The notes: generated from the sequence alone by a model not told the origin. Shown: positions 1-9,564, numbered from the stretch's first letter. The stretch: 64,000 nucleotides of DNA from Candidatus Krumholzibacteriota bacterium (GCA_016931295.1 JAFGEZ010000034.1:79094-143093); one strand, 5' to 3'. Made by a program: numbers and translations.

Positions 1-1
1 G

Positions 2-214
2 GGTTGCACGGTCCACTTCGTCGACTCGGGCGTCGATACCGGTCCGGTCATCGTCCAGCGCGTCGTGCCCGTACTCGATTCGGACGACGAGGAGAGGCTC
101 AGCGCCCGCATCCTCGTCGAGGAACACGCGGCCTACCCGGAAGCGGTGAGATTGTACGCGACGGGAAGACTCCGCGTCGACGGAAGGAGAGTGAAGATAC
201 TCGATGAAGAATGA
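2..214 (+). CDS. purN: Phosphoribosylglycinamide formyltransferase, C-terminal end (partial)
   Basis: The 3' end of GAR transformylase runs in from the left edge; about 70 C-terminal residues are visible. The enzyme formylates glycinamide ribonucleotide with 10-formyltetrahydrofolate in the third step of purine synthesis. The segment HFVDSGVDTGPVI matches the family's active-site loop with its conserved Asp before the G-P pair, and YPEAVRLYATGRL matches the usual last helix. The catalytic Asn and His lie outside the window. It overlaps the purC start by 11 bases, so the two are translated from one message. Confidence 0.9.
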   Translation, partial: GCTVHFVDSGVDTGPVIVQRVVPVLDSDDEERLSARILVEEHAAYPEAVRLYATGRLRVDGRRVKILDEE

Positions 215-1112
215 GGGTGACCGGGAGAGGTACGCCGATCTGCCAGGCGTTCGTCCGTCGTACCGCGGCAAAGTACGGGACGTCTACGGGATCGGCGACA
301 CGCTGATCGTCGTGGCGACCGACAGGATCTCGGCCTACGATTCCGTCCTTCCCACGCCGATCACGGGAAAGGGGATCATTTTGAACATGATCTCCGCCGC
401 ATGGTTCCGGCATTTCGCCGACGTGCCCAACCATCTCCTCTCGACCGAGCCTGCGGATTTCCCGCCCCCGTTCGACCGGTTCGCCGGGGAGCTGGGAGGC
501 AGGTCGATGCTCGTCCGGAAGGCGGAACGGATCGATCTCGAGTGCATCGTCCGAGGATACATCACGGGATCGGGGTGGAGGGAATATTCCGCGACCGGTG
601 CAATCTGCGGCATCGATCTTCCCCCGGGGCTCCTTCTCTCGCAGAAGCTCGATGAGCCGATATTCACGCCGTCGACGAAGGCGGACGAGGGGCATGACGA
701 GAACATCTCGGTTGAACGGGCGGCCGACATCGTCGGGAGGGAGACGGTCGACCGCATCCGCGACCTCAGCCTGTCGCTCTACGCGCGCGCGGCCGATCAC
801 GCCGCGACGCGGGGGATCATCATCGCCGACACGAAGTTCGAATTCGGCGTGATCGACGGCGAGATCGCGCTGATCGACGAGGCCCTCACGCCGGACTCGT
901 CTCGGTTCTGGCTCGCGGAGGAATACGGAGAGGGCCGTCCGCAGGAGAGCCTCGACAAGCAGTTCGTCCGCGACTGGCTGGATGAAAGCGGTTGGGACCA
1001 TACGCCGCCGGCGCCCGAGTTGCCGGACGAGATAGTCGCGAAAACGGCGGACAGGTACCGCATGGCCGCCGAACGGCTCTTTCCTGGCATCGATATCGAA
1101 AGGTACCTATGA
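204..1112 (+). CDS. purC: SAICAR synthetase
   Basis: Phosphoribosylaminoimidazole-succinocarboxamide synthase, which joins aspartate to CAIR using ATP in the cytoplasm. The 302-residue product is of the longer, ADE1-like class. It shows the nucleotide-binding start (YRGKVRDVYGIGD), the substrate motif LECIVRGYITGSGWREY, and FTPSTKADEGHDENIS. The ATG at 204 lies inside the end of purN, and the stop shares four bases (ATGA) with purH, which indicates a tightly coupled pur operon. Family assignment is secure. Confidence 0.97.
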   Translation: MKNEGDRERYADLPGVRPSYRGKVRDVYGIGDTLIVVATDRISAYDSVLPTPITGKGIILNMISAAWFRHFADVPNHLLSTEPADFPPPFDRFAGELGGRSMLVRKAERIDLECIVRGYITGSGWREYSATGAICGIDLPPGLLLSQKLDEPIFTPSTKADEGHDENISVERAADIVGRETVDRIRDLSLSLYARAADHAATRGIIIADTKFEFGVIDGEIALIDEALTPDSSRFWLAEEYGEGRPQESLDKQFVRDWLDESGWDHTPPAPELPDEIVAKTADRYRMAAERLFPGIDIERYL

Positions 1113-2671
1113 ACAGAAGGATCGAACGGGCGTTGATGAGCGTCACGGACAAGACCGGCGTCGTCGAGTTCGCGCGAGAGCTCGCCTCGCGGGGCGTCGA
1201 GATCGTCGCATCGGGCGGCACGGCGCGGGCGATCGCCGGAGCGGGGATCGCCGTCACGGAGATCAGCGATCTCACCGGATTCCCCGAATGCATGGACGGG
1301 CGTGTCAAGACCCTCCATCCGAAGGTGCACGGCGGGATCCTCGCGGACCGCGACAGGGAAGCGCACCTCGAACAGGCCGCCGAACTGGGGATCGCACTGA
1401 TCGACCTCGTGGCCGTCAACCTCTACCGGTTCCGGGAGGCCTCGTCCGATCCGACGCTCTCGGAGCGGGAGATCGTGGAACAGATCGATATCGGGGGCCC
1501 CACGCTCATCCGTTCCGCCGCGAAGAATTTCCACTCCGTCGCCGTCGTCGTCGACCCCGGGGATTACGGGGCCGTCATCGCGGAGATGGACGGGAACGGC
1601 GATTCGCTCACCCTCGAGACGCGGCGTCGTTTCTCCTCGAAGGCGTTCCATCACACCGCATCCTATGACGCGGCGATCTCGCGCTGGTACGACGAGCGCG
1701 AAGAGGACGGGGATCTTCCCGGACAGCTCGTCACGGTCTACACGAAGATCCGCCCGCTGCGGTACGGCGAGAATCCGCACCAGGCGGCCGCGCTCTACCG
1801 GCAGGACCCGCCGGTCGGCCGGTTCCACGAGTTCGTGCAATACCAGGGCAAGGAATTGTCCTACAACAACATCCAGGACACCTGGGCCGCCTTCAGGCTT
1901 GCCAGGGATCTCGGCCCCGGGGGTTGCGCCGTGATGAAACACGCGAATCCGTGCGGCGCGGCAGTGTGCGCGACGCCGTGGGAGAGCTTCGTCAGGGCCA
2001 GGAAGACCGATCCGGTGTCGGCGTTCGGGTCGATCGTCGCGGTGAACGGCGAGATCGACGGCCGTCTCGCCGATGCGTCGAAGGAGGGGTTCGTCGAGGT
2101 CCTCATCGCCCGCGGCTATACCGACGAGGCGCGGGAATCCCTGCGGAAGAAGAAGAATCTCCGCCTGCTGGCGCTTTGCGACGAGGAATGGGAGCGCGAT
2201 CTCGCCGGGCTCGTCACGAGCGAGGCGGGCCCCCTTCTCCTCGTGCAGGAACGGGACGAGGGGTTCCCGGAACTCGACGACTGGCGGCTGGCGACCTCGC
2301 GCGCGCCCTCTCCGGACGAAACGAAGGCGATGCGGCTCGCGTGGGTCGTCGCGAAGCACGTGAAGTCGAACGCCATAGTCATCTGCGACCGCGAAGGCAC
2401 GGTGGGCGTCGGCGCGGGGCAGATGAGCAGGGTCGATTCATGCATGATCGCCGTGGACAAGGCCCGCCGGGAGGGATTGGAGATCGAGGGGTGCTCTGCG
2501 GGCTCGGATGCCTTCTTCCCCTTCCCCGACGGACCCGAGACGCTCGCCCGCGCGGGAGTCAGGTGCATCGTCCAGCCGGGCGGCTCGATGCGCGACGAGG
2601 AGGTCGTCGCCGCGGCCGAAAAGCTCGGCCTCACGATGGTCATGACGGGAAGACGGCACTTCAGACACTAG
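1109..2671 (+). CDS. purH: Bifunctional AICAR transformylase/IMP cyclohydrolase
   Basis: Catalyses the last two steps to IMP: formylation of AICAR and ring closure. The 520-residue protein starts with the MGS-like cyclohydrolase domain (SVTDKTGVVEFARELASRG, then TLHPKVHGGIL). It continues with the AICARFT domain (RYGENPHQAAALYR, NPCGAAV, KHVKSNAIV, GAGQMSRVDS) and ends with the usual VMTGRRHFRH-type tail. The ATG at 1109 overlaps the purC stop by four bases; an upstream extension to 992 is possible but would run through purC and is not needed. guaA follows after nine bases. Confidence 0.97.
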   Translation: MNRRIERALMSVTDKTGVVEFARELASRGVEIVASGGTARAIAGAGIAVTEISDLTGFPECMDGRVKTLHPKVHGGILADRDREAHLEQAAELGIALIDLVAVNLYRFREASSDPTLSEREIVEQIDIGGPTLIRSAAKNFHSVAVVVDPGDYGAVIAEMDGNGDSLTLETRRRFSSKAFHHTASYDAAISRWYDEREEDGDLPGQLVTVYTKIRPLRYGENPHQAAALYRQDPPVGRFHEFVQYQGKELSYNNIQDTWAAFRLARDLGPGGCAVMKHANPCGAAVCATPWESFVRARKTDPVSAFGSIVAVNGEIDGRLADASKEGFVEVLIARGYTDEARESLRKKKNLRLLALCDEEWERDLAGLVTSEAGPLLLVQERDEGFPELDDWRLATSRAPSPDETKAMRLAWVVAKHVKSNAIVICDREGTVGVGAGQMSRVDSCMIAVDKARREGLEIEGCSAGSDAFFPFPDGPETLARAGVRCIVQPGGSMRDEEVVAAAEKLGLTMVMTGRRHFRH

Positions 2672-2680
2672 GAGAGGGAC

Positions 2681-4234
2681 GTGAAGGAACGCGACTGGGA
2701 CGGCGCATCGATCGTCATTCTCGATTTCGGATCGCAGTACACGCAACTGATCGCGCGGCGGATACGCGCGGCGCACGTCTTCTCCGTGATCCTCCCCAAC
2801 GACGCGTCGATCGAGGAGATCCGCGCCGAGAAACCGGTCGGGATCGTCCTCTCGGGCGGGCCGGCAAGCGTCATCGCGGACGGGTCCCCCGGTCTCGAAG
2901 CGGACATCTTCTCGCTCGGCCTTCCCGTCCTGGGCATCTGCTACGGCATGCAGCTCATCTCCCGCGACCGGGGCTCGACGATCGAGCGCGCCGAGCACCG
3001 CGAATACGGACACACGATGATCGAGGCCGAGACGTCCAACGACCTCTTCCACGGCACGCCCGCGTCCCAGCGCGTCTGGATGAGCCACGGCGACCGGGTG
3101 AAGACCCTTCCACGCGGGTTCCGCGCGATCGCCTCGTCGGAGGGGTGTCCCCTCGCCGCCGTCGTCGACGACCGCGGCGGTATCTACGGGCTGCAGTTCC
3201 ATCCCGAGGTCTTCCACACCGAGCACGGCGACCGGATCCTCGGGAATTTCCTCTTCCGCATCTGCGGCGCCGAACCGTCCTGGTCGTCGGCGAGCTTCGT
3301 CGAGCGCGAAATCGAGAAGATCCGCGAGAAGGTCGGAACGGGGCGCGTCCTCTGCGCGGTGAGCGGCGGGGTCGACAGCTCGGTGATGGCCGTGCTCGTC
3401 GACCGGGCGATCGGGGCGGGACTCTGCCCCGTCTTCGTCGACAACGGTCTTCTCAGGGAGGGGGAGGTCGACGAGGTGCGCGAGCTGTTTTCGCATTACA
3501 TCACCGGAGAGGCCGTGATCGTCGACGCGGCAGACGAATTCCTCTCCCGTCTCGACGGCCTGACCGACGCCGAGGAGAAGCGGAAGGCGATCGGCAAGTG
3601 CTTCATCGACGTCTTCGAGGAGCAGAGCAGGATCCACGGGCCCTTCGATTTCCTGGCCCAGGGCACCCTCTACCCGGACGTGATCGAGAGCTGTTCGACC
3701 GTCGGACCGTCGGCGACGATCAAGTCGCACCACAACGTCGGTGGGCTTCCCGAGGAGCTCGGTTTCGAGCTCGTCGAGCCGCTCGCCCTCCTCTTCAAGG
3801 ACGAGGTGAGGGAGGTGGGACGTTTTCTCGGCCTTCCGGAGAAGCAGATCGGCAGGCATCCCTTCCCGGGACCGGGGCTCGGCGTCCGCGTGCCGGGGGC
3901 GGTCTGCCGCGAAGACCTCGACCTGCTGAGAAAAGTCGACCGGATCTTCATCGACGCCCTCAAGCGCGAAAAGCTCTACGACGAGGTCTGGCAGGCGTTC
4001 GCCGTTCTTCTGCCCGTCAAGAGCGTCGGGGTGATGGGAGACGAACGCACCTACCAGCGGGCCGCCGCGCTGCGTGCCGTCACCAGTACCGACGGCATGA
4101 CGGCCGACTGGGCGAGGCTGCCGTACGATTTCCTGCAGAACGTCGCCAGCGAGATCATCAACCGCGTCGACGGCGTCAACCGTGTCGTCTACGATATCAG
4201 CTCGAAACCGCCGAGCACGATCGAGTGGGAATGA
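2681..4234 (+). CDS. guaA: GMP synthase (glutamine-hydrolysing)
   Basis: Converts XMP to GMP using ATP and ammonia from glutamine. The 517-residue product has a class I glutamine amidotransferase domain (catalytic Cys87 in LGICYGMQL, His in LQFHPEV), an ATP-pyrophosphatase domain with the P-loop SGGVDSSV near residue 230, and a C-terminal dimerisation domain ending KPPSTIEWE, the family's usual terminus. The start is GTG with GGAGAGGG about four bases upstream. Nine bases separate it from purH, so it is probably the last gene of the purine operon. Confidence 0.97.
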   Translation: MKERDWDGASIVILDFGSQYTQLIARRIRAAHVFSVILPNDASIEEIRAEKPVGIVLSGGPASVIADGSPGLEADIFSLGLPVLGICYGMQLISRDRGSTIERAEHREYGHTMIEAETSNDLFHGTPASQRVWMSHGDRVKTLPRGFRAIASSEGCPLAAVVDDRGGIYGLQFHPEVFHTEHGDRILGNFLFRICGAEPSWSSASFVEREIEKIREKVGTGRVLCAVSGGVDSSVMAVLVDRAIGAGLCPVFVDNGLLREGEVDEVRELFSHYITGEAVIVDAADEFLSRLDGLTDAEEKRKAIGKCFIDVFEEQSRIHGPFDFLAQGTLYPDVIESCSTVGPSATIKSHHNVGGLPEELGFELVEPLALLFKDEVREVGRFLGLPEKQIGRHPFPGPGLGVRVPGAVCREDLDLLRKVDRIFIDALKREKLYDEVWQAFAVLLPVKSVGVMGDERTYQRAAALRAVTSTDGMTADWARLPYDFLQNVASEIINRVDGVNRVVYDISSKPPSTIEWE

Positions 4235-4283
4235 CACGCCCCTGTTTCCCGGGCGGGGCGGCGTCGCGGCGCATCGTTTCCCC

Positions 4284-6434
4284 ATGAGAAGACGAATCGG
4301 CATTCCGGCGCTCATCTGCGCGGCCTTCTGCTGCGCCTCGGCCGTCATGGCGTTCCCGCCGGCGGAGGGCCGCCGAAACGAGCGCGTCTGGAATGCCGAA
4401 TACCGCGAGGCGGCGACGGCGATGCCGTCCGATGATCCCGGCCGTGCGGCGATGCTGATGATGGCGGGGGAGTACGCGGAGGCGATCGCCGCGGGAGCGG
4501 GCATCGATCCCCTCGCCCGGGCCGTGGCGCTGGCGAAGCTCGAACGCTGGCGCGAGGCGCTCGACGCCCTCGAAAAACCGCGAAACAATCCCCTCCTCGA
4601 GCGGTATCGGCTCTACTGGCGGGCCCGCGCGTGCGGGGCGCTCGGATTGCGCTCCGAGGCGGCAGCGGCGTGCGCAACCTACACCGCCGTCGAGGGCGTC
4701 TCCTCGCCGTGGCTCGACGGCCGGTTGCTCGACGTCGTCTCCGAGGTCCTGCCCGGCTCATGGGACCGTCTTGCCGGCCGCCTCCCGCTGGCGGCCCCGT
4801 CGGCGCGCACGCTGGCCCACGTGGCGGCCGCGCTTCTCGACGGGAGGGATCTCGCGGGAAGCGCCGATCTGGCGGCGGCGGCGGGGCGAGCCGGCATGCC
4901 TCCGGCCGATCGGGAAACCGCCGGGATGCTCTGCGTCGATTCCCTCCTCCTTCGACTCGATCTCGATGACCTCGGATCGCTCGTCGAACTCGCCCTCGGC
5001 GCCCGAAACGAGGAGGCCGCCTTCGCGGCGGCCGGGATGGCCCGGGACCGGTTCGGCGCGCAGGGGCGGCTCCTCGAAGCCCGCGTATTCGAGCGCACGG
5101 GATCGCCGAAGACGGCACGGCGCATCTATGCGCGCCTCCACCATTCGCGCGAGGCGGTGGCGGTGAAGCGGGACGCGCTGATCCGGATGGCCGCGATCGC
5201 GCTGAGACTCGGCGATCACGATGCGGCGTCCCTCTACCGGACATTCGGCATGTATTACCCGGACGATCCTCGAAGCGCCGGGGCGCTCGACACGTCAGCA
5301 CGGATCGAGATCGCGCGCAACCGTCCGCTCCGCGCGATCCGACTCTTCGCCGAGCTCCGGGGTCGGGCGCCCGGATCGTACACGGCCGGGGAGGCCGCGA
5401 TCGCCGAAGCGGTCCTGCTGGCAGGCCGGGGTGACGGAAAGGAGGCGGAGCGGGTCCTGCTCGACGTGCTCGAACGCGGCGACCGCAGGCTCGAAGCTCC
5501 CGCACTCTACTGGCTCGGACGAGCGGCCGGGAGCGATCGGGGGGCGGAATGGAGGCGCCGCCTGGTGGAGCGCCACCCCTCCTCCGCGTACGCCCTGCTC
5601 GCCGCCGGGCAGCCAGGCATGCTCATCGTGCCGGAAGAGCCTTCCGACCCCGCTGAGCGCATCGCATCGATCGCGTCGGCGGAGCACGAGGCATTCGAGG
5701 TCTTCGCCGCGTCGGCCGGGCCGACGGAGGAGATGCTCGCCGATCCGGTCTACGGCGCGTGGAGATTTGCGCTGAACGAGGGTCTCGCGGACGAGGCGGC
5801 GGAGATCGGCGAGGCGCTCCTCGAGGCGCACGGCGGCGACGAGGCGGCGCGTATCGTGATCTACCGGGAAGCGCGTTCCGCCGGACTCGTTCCGCTCGCG
5901 CTCCGGGCCGCGGCTGGGATCGACGCCCGGCGGCGGGGAAGAAACGGCGTCCTTTGGCCCGTCGCGTACGCGGAGGCGGTGACGGAAGCGGCGGCGGCCT
6001 TCAACTTGCCGCCGGAGCTGATTCTCGCCGTCGCGCGGGAGGAGAGCCTTTTCGACCGGAACGCCGTCTCCTCCGCCGGCGCGATGGGTCTCATGCAGCT
6101 CATGCCCGCGACGGCCGCGTGGATCGGCGGAAAGACGGGGGCGGGGGAGTCGGGCGGGGAACGATTGGTCGACCCGGTCTTCTCTCTTCGTGCCGGGGCG
6201 TGGTACCTCCGGTTCCTTCTCGACCGGGGCGACGATTCGATCGTCTCCGCGGCAGCCGCCTACAACGCGGGACACGGAAAAATGCGGGATTGGCGTAAAA
6301 CTTTCATTCCCTCTCATGACCCCATGGCCGCCGTCGAGATGATCGGCGTCGCCGAGACGCGCCGGTACGTGCGCCGCGTGCTCGACGCATGGGCGGCATA
6401 CCGGGGCGCTTCGGCCGGAAAGAGAGACGGATGA
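4284..6434 (+). CDS. Soluble lytic murein transglycosylase-like protein
   Basis: A secreted peptidoglycan lytic transglycosylase that cleaves the MurNAc-GlcNAc bond to form 1,6-anhydro ends. The 716-residue product begins with a signal peptide (MRRRIGIPALICAAFCCASA, likely cut after VMA). A long alanine- and arginine-rich helical solenoid follows, resembling the U-domain of Slt70. The SLT domain lies at about residues 565-690, with catalytic Glu587 in AREESLFD, GAMGLMQLMP, and AAAYNAGHGKM. It is slightly longer than Slt70. The ATG at 4284 was chosen because it places the signal peptide at the N-terminus. Its stop overlaps the next start (ATGA). Confidence 0.88.
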   Translation: MRRRIGIPALICAAFCCASAVMAFPPAEGRRNERVWNAEYREAATAMPSDDPGRAAMLMMAGEYAEAIAAGAGIDPLARAVALAKLERWREALDALEKPRNNPLLERYRLYWRARACGALGLRSEAAAACATYTAVEGVSSPWLDGRLLDVVSEVLPGSWDRLAGRLPLAAPSARTLAHVAAALLDGRDLAGSADLAAAAGRAGMPPADRETAGMLCVDSLLLRLDLDDLGSLVELALGARNEEAAFAAAGMARDRFGAQGRLLEARVFERTGSPKTARRIYARLHHSREAVAVKRDALIRMAAIALRLGDHDAASLYRTFGMYYPDDPRSAGALDTSARIEIARNRPLRAIRLFAELRGRAPGSYTAGEAAIAEAVLLAGRGDGKEAERVLLDVLERGDRRLEAPALYWLGRAAGSDRGAEWRRRLVERHPSSAYALLAAGQPGMLIVPEEPSDPAERIASIASAEHEAFEVFAASAGPTEEMLADPVYGAWRFALNEGLADEAAEIGEALLEAHGGDEAARIVIYREARSAGLVPLALRAAAGIDARRRGRNGVLWPVAYAEAVTEAAAAFNLPPELILAVAREESLFDRNAVSSAGAMGLMQLMPATAAWIGGKTGAGESGGERLVDPVFSLRAGAWYLRFLLDRGDDSIVSAAAAYNAGHGKMRDWRKTFIPSHDPMAAVEMIGVAETRRYVRRVLDAWAAYRGASAGKRDG

Positions 6435-7831
6435 AGGTCAGACAGCTCCTGTTCCTCTTCATGGCGAGTCTTTTCCTGTTCCCCCTGGCGATCGGCGGGG
6501 AGCGGGAGAAGACGCTCGTCGAGCCCCCGTGGAACCATTGTCTCGGAATCGATCGCGTCGGGCAATTCCTTCTCGGCGTCTATACGGGGACGCGCGAGCG
6601 CTTCGACGACCCGCGCGGAATCCACTGCGTCAAGCTGATCTCGGAGGACGATACCTCCTCCGGGCGGGACGATGACGAATTGACGGTCTTCGGCTGCGAT
6701 CGCGGGCAAAACAGTATCATATTCAACCGGGGCATGCGGTCGATAGGGATCGCCGGGGCCGCGGGGGAGACACGGTTCTCGCGACCGACGGACGTCGCCG
6801 GAAGCGACAGCGGCGACGTCTTCGTCGCCGATACGGGAAACGACCGCATCGTTCGTTTCCGGTACGAGGACGGGCAGCTCCGCCTGTCGCGCGTGTACAC
6901 CGGCGCGGGAGGGGTGCCGTTCCGCGGACCCGAGGGAATCGCCTACAGCGGAGGGGCGGTATGGGTTGCCGACACGGGAAACGACCGCGTGTCGGTCTTC
7001 CTGCCCGACGGCACCGATATCGCGACGATCGGCCCGGCGCTCGATCGGGGGAGGCTCGACGGCCCGACCGGCATCGACGTGCTTTCCGAGGGCGATCCGT
7101 GGGTCTATTATGCCGACTATTTCGCGGCGGTCATCGACAGCTCCGGCCGTCGTCTCCGGCTCGTCGCCGCGGACGGACGGGTAGGCGCGATCTCGATGTA
7201 CGGCGATCTTCCACGGGGCGACGGTCGTTTCGAGGACCTGGCGATCGACTACTACGGAAACGTCTGGGTGACGGACCCGCCCGCCGGTGTCCTGAGGAAG
7301 TTCGACCGGCACCTCGGATACATCGTCGCGGTCGGCGGATCGCGCAAGGGGCGCATCCACTTCGACGAACCGCGCGGCATAGCCATAAACCGCCGCTTCG
7401 GACAGGTGTTCGTCTCCGAGCGCGGCGGCGCGAGGTACCGGTGGATCGGCGTGGACGTGTTCGATCTCCGGGCCGACGGCCCCGCGTTCGCCGCGGACTC
7501 GAACCGCTTCGCCGTGAACGTCTCCTTCCTGTTGACCGAGCACGCTTCGATCGACTGCCGTGTCGAGGATGAACGGGGACGGCTCGTCGCGACCCTCCTC
7601 GACGGGCATCTTCTTCCCGGCGGACGTTTCACGAGACGGATCGAGGCCAACTGCGCATCGGACGGTCCGCGTGCAAAATGCATGATGCGCGTGGTCGTCG
7701 AAGCGCGACCCACCTATGCCTCGGCCGGGTTTCTCGTCGTCGAACGCACCGCGGTCGTCTCCGAAACGGCGCGGGGAATCGGCGAAACCCTTTCCGAGAA
7801 AGCCGGTTGCACTTCCGCGGCTCCCCGCTGA
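6431..7831 (+). CDS. Secreted NHL-repeat beta-propeller protein
   Basis: A 466-residue exported protein of unknown role. It has an N-terminal signal peptide (MKVRQLLFLFMASLFLFPLA) followed by NHL-type propeller blades, recognisable as FVADTGNDRIVRF, WVADTGNDRVSVF and a later GNVWVTDPPAGVLRKF. The last 120 residues contain a segment (VEDERGRLVATLLDGHLLPG) that resembles the FlgD Ig-like fold found at the C-termini of many secreted FCB-group proteins; this is inference from pattern only. Start and previous stop overlap by four bases, so it is coupled to the transglycosylase. Such propellers usually bind a ligand or partner protein. Confidence 0.72.
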   Translation: MKVRQLLFLFMASLFLFPLAIGGEREKTLVEPPWNHCLGIDRVGQFLLGVYTGTRERFDDPRGIHCVKLISEDDTSSGRDDDELTVFGCDRGQNSIIFNRGMRSIGIAGAAGETRFSRPTDVAGSDSGDVFVADTGNDRIVRFRYEDGQLRLSRVYTGAGGVPFRGPEGIAYSGGAVWVADTGNDRVSVFLPDGTDIATIGPALDRGRLDGPTGIDVLSEGDPWVYYADYFAAVIDSSGRRLRLVAADGRVGAISMYGDLPRGDGRFEDLAIDYYGNVWVTDPPAGVLRKFDRHLGYIVAVGGSRKGRIHFDEPRGIAINRRFGQVFVSERGGARYRWIGVDVFDLRADGPAFAADSNRFAVNVSFLLTEHASIDCRVEDERGRLVATLLDGHLLPGGRFTRRIEANCASDGPRAKCMMRVVVEARPTYASAGFLVVERTAVVSETARGIGETLSEKAGCTSAAPR

Positions 7832-7845
7832 ACCATTCCGAACGA

Positions 7846-7862
7846 TTGGCCCCTTCCTTGCA
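7846..7862 (+). promoter_or_regulatory. Candidate sigma-54 promoter (-24/-12)
   Basis: The sequence TTGGCCCCTTCCTTGCA keeps GG and GC exactly 10 bases apart and has the TTGC plus A/T of the -12 element. It departs from the consensus at the A, G and purine of the -24 half. It lies 64 bases before the ATG of the TPR gene at 7927, leaving room for a leader of about 50 bases. Seen by eye; no scoring matrix was run. Confidence 0.4.
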
Positions 7863-7926
7863 TGAACGGTCTCGGGGTGTCCGCCGTATCGACATATCCG
7901 GGCAACAAAGACGGAAGGCAGCACGC

Positions 7927-8865
7927 ATGTTCATCGATCGCTTCGTCAGGCTGTTACCGAGGACGGGCTTGAAGAAAGCCGTCGAGAATCTCAACAAGGG
8001 AGATTACCGGAAGGCCTGCAGGGCCTTCGAGGATTACCTCGAGAGGCAGGGCGGGGTACGGAAGGATACTGACCACGAGATGGTCAGGATGTACCTCGTC
8101 GAGGCGTATATCGAGTACGCGAAGCAGCTCGAGGAGGGGGGGCGCGAGGAGCGCGCCGCCGAGATCCTCGAAAAGGCGATACGGATCGAGCCCCGGTACG
8201 CCGACGTGCACTACACGCTCGCGCGCGTGTACGAGCAGTCGGGTAAACGGCTCGACGCGCGGGAACGTCTGCGCAAGGCCCTCGAAATAAACCCCAATTT
8301 CTTCAGGGCGAGGATCATGCTCTCCCGCTCATGCGCGGTGGACGGCGAGATCGGCGAGGCGATCGAGCAGCTCGACGCATGCCTCCAGGTGGCGCCGAGC
8401 TTTCTCGCCGAACAGGTCGCGGAGGTCCTGAGCGAGTTGAAGAACGGGGCGTCGCCCTCCTCCCTCGCCGCGGAGTTCAGGCGGCTGCTCGAGGAGAAGC
8501 CCTCATCCTCGCAGGTCAGCAAGCAGATCGCTCTCGAGGCGATACAGAACGGGGATTACGATTTCGCGCTCGCGGAGCTCAAGAAGTGCCTGTCGATGAA
8601 CCCGAACTACCCCGACCTGCACAATCTTCTCGGTATCGCATACGCGAACAAGGGCATGACGGACGATGCCGTCATGGAATTCGAGACGGCCCTGAAGATA
8701 CATCCCGAATACCTGAAAGCGCGCGTCAATCTCGCGTTGACGCTCTTCGAGAAGGGGGCACGCGACGAAGCGGTCACGCATCTCGAGAAGGTCCTCGTGC
8801 TCGATCCGGAAAACGAACTGGCGCGCAATCTCATGGACGAAGTCAAGCCCGTGCACAAGGGGTAA
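7927..8865 (+). CDS. Tetratricopeptide repeat protein
   Basis: A 312-residue cytoplasmic protein made almost entirely of TPR helices, for example AAEILEKAIRIEPRYADVHY, LRKALEINPNFFRARIML and DAVMEFETALKIHPEYLKAR. No signal peptide or membrane segment is present, so it is probably a scaffold. GGAAGG lies about nine bases before the ATG. Only three bases separate it from the J-domain/TPR gene downstream, so the two are almost certainly co-expressed and may work together with a DnaK-type chaperone. A candidate sigma-54 promoter sits upstream. The exact partner cannot be told from sequence. Confidence 0.8.
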   Translation: MFIDRFVRLLPRTGLKKAVENLNKGDYRKACRAFEDYLERQGGVRKDTDHEMVRMYLVEAYIEYAKQLEEGGREERAAEILEKAIRIEPRYADVHYTLARVYEQSGKRLDARERLRKALEINPNFFRARIMLSRSCAVDGEIGEAIEQLDACLQVAPSFLAEQVAEVLSELKNGASPSSLAAEFRRLLEEKPSSSQVSKQIALEAIQNGDYDFALAELKKCLSMNPNYPDLHNLLGIAYANKGMTDDAVMEFETALKIHPEYLKARVNLALTLFEKGARDEAVTHLEKVLVLDPENELARNLMDEVKPVHKG

Positions 8866-8868
8866 CCC

Positions 8869-9564
8869 GTGTCGAAAACGGAACTGAAACAGGATTACTA
8901 CTCGATGCTCGAGGCATGGCCGACCTCGTCGAACGAGGACATCAAGAAGAACTATTTCCGCCTCGCGAAGCTCTACCATCCGGATGTCGCGGGGGAGAGC
9001 GTCGAGAGCCGGGAAAAGTTCAAGATGATCAACGAGGCGTACTCCGTCCTGAGCAATCCGCAGAAGAGGCACGATTACGACGAGTTCCTGCGGAAGGGCA
9101 AGGTCCATTCCCATCACGGAATCGCGATGCAGGAGAAGGATCGCCGCTCGGCCCAGCTGTCGTTCACCCAGGCGAAAGAGGCGATCAGGGCCGGGAGATT
9201 CGACAAGGCGGTTCTTCTCATCAAGGCGGCCCGCAAGTACGATCCCACGAACCCGGCCTACAACAGCTGGTACGGCTTCTCCCTGGCGATGCTCGGCACG
9301 CGGCTTCACGAGGCGAGGGATTCCTGCAAGCAGGCGATCCAGATGGAGTTCTACAACCCCGACTACCACGCGAATCTCGGTGTGGTCTATTTCAAGGCGG
9401 GATTGAAGAGCCTCGCGATCAAGCACTTCCGTGAATCGTTGAAGTGGGACAAGGAACATCGTGTCGCCCGCAAATATATGGACCTGGTCGGCGGGTCGTA
9501 CGACCGCGGCGAGGGTCCAATCGATCGCATTGCCGGCACCGTACGCAGGCTCTTCAGGCGCTGA
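8869..9564 (+). CDS. J-domain protein with C-terminal TPR repeats
   Basis: A 231-residue co-chaperone. Residues 9-75 form a J domain with the essential HPD at 37-39 (KLYHPDVAGE) and the family's ending FKMINEAYSVLSNPQKRHDY; this domain stimulates Hsp70 ATPase. Unlike DnaJ there is no Gly/Phe region and no zinc-finger domain. Instead residues 95-215 hold TPR helices (AIRAGRFDKAVLLIKAARKY, then YNPDYHANLGVVYFKAGLKS). The start is GTG, three bases after the TPR gene stop. The fusion suggests delivery of Hsp70 to TPR-bound clients; that is inference. Confidence 0.87.
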   Translation: MSKTELKQDYYSMLEAWPTSSNEDIKKNYFRLAKLYHPDVAGESVESREKFKMINEAYSVLSNPQKRHDYDEFLRKGKVHSHHGIAMQEKDRRSAQLSFTQAKEAIRAGRFDKAVLLIKAARKYDPTNPAYNSWYGFSLAMLGTRLHEARDSCKQAIQMEFYNPDYHANLGVVYFKAGLKSLAIKHFRESLKWDKEHRVARKYMDLVGGSYDRGEGPIDRIAGTVRRLFRR

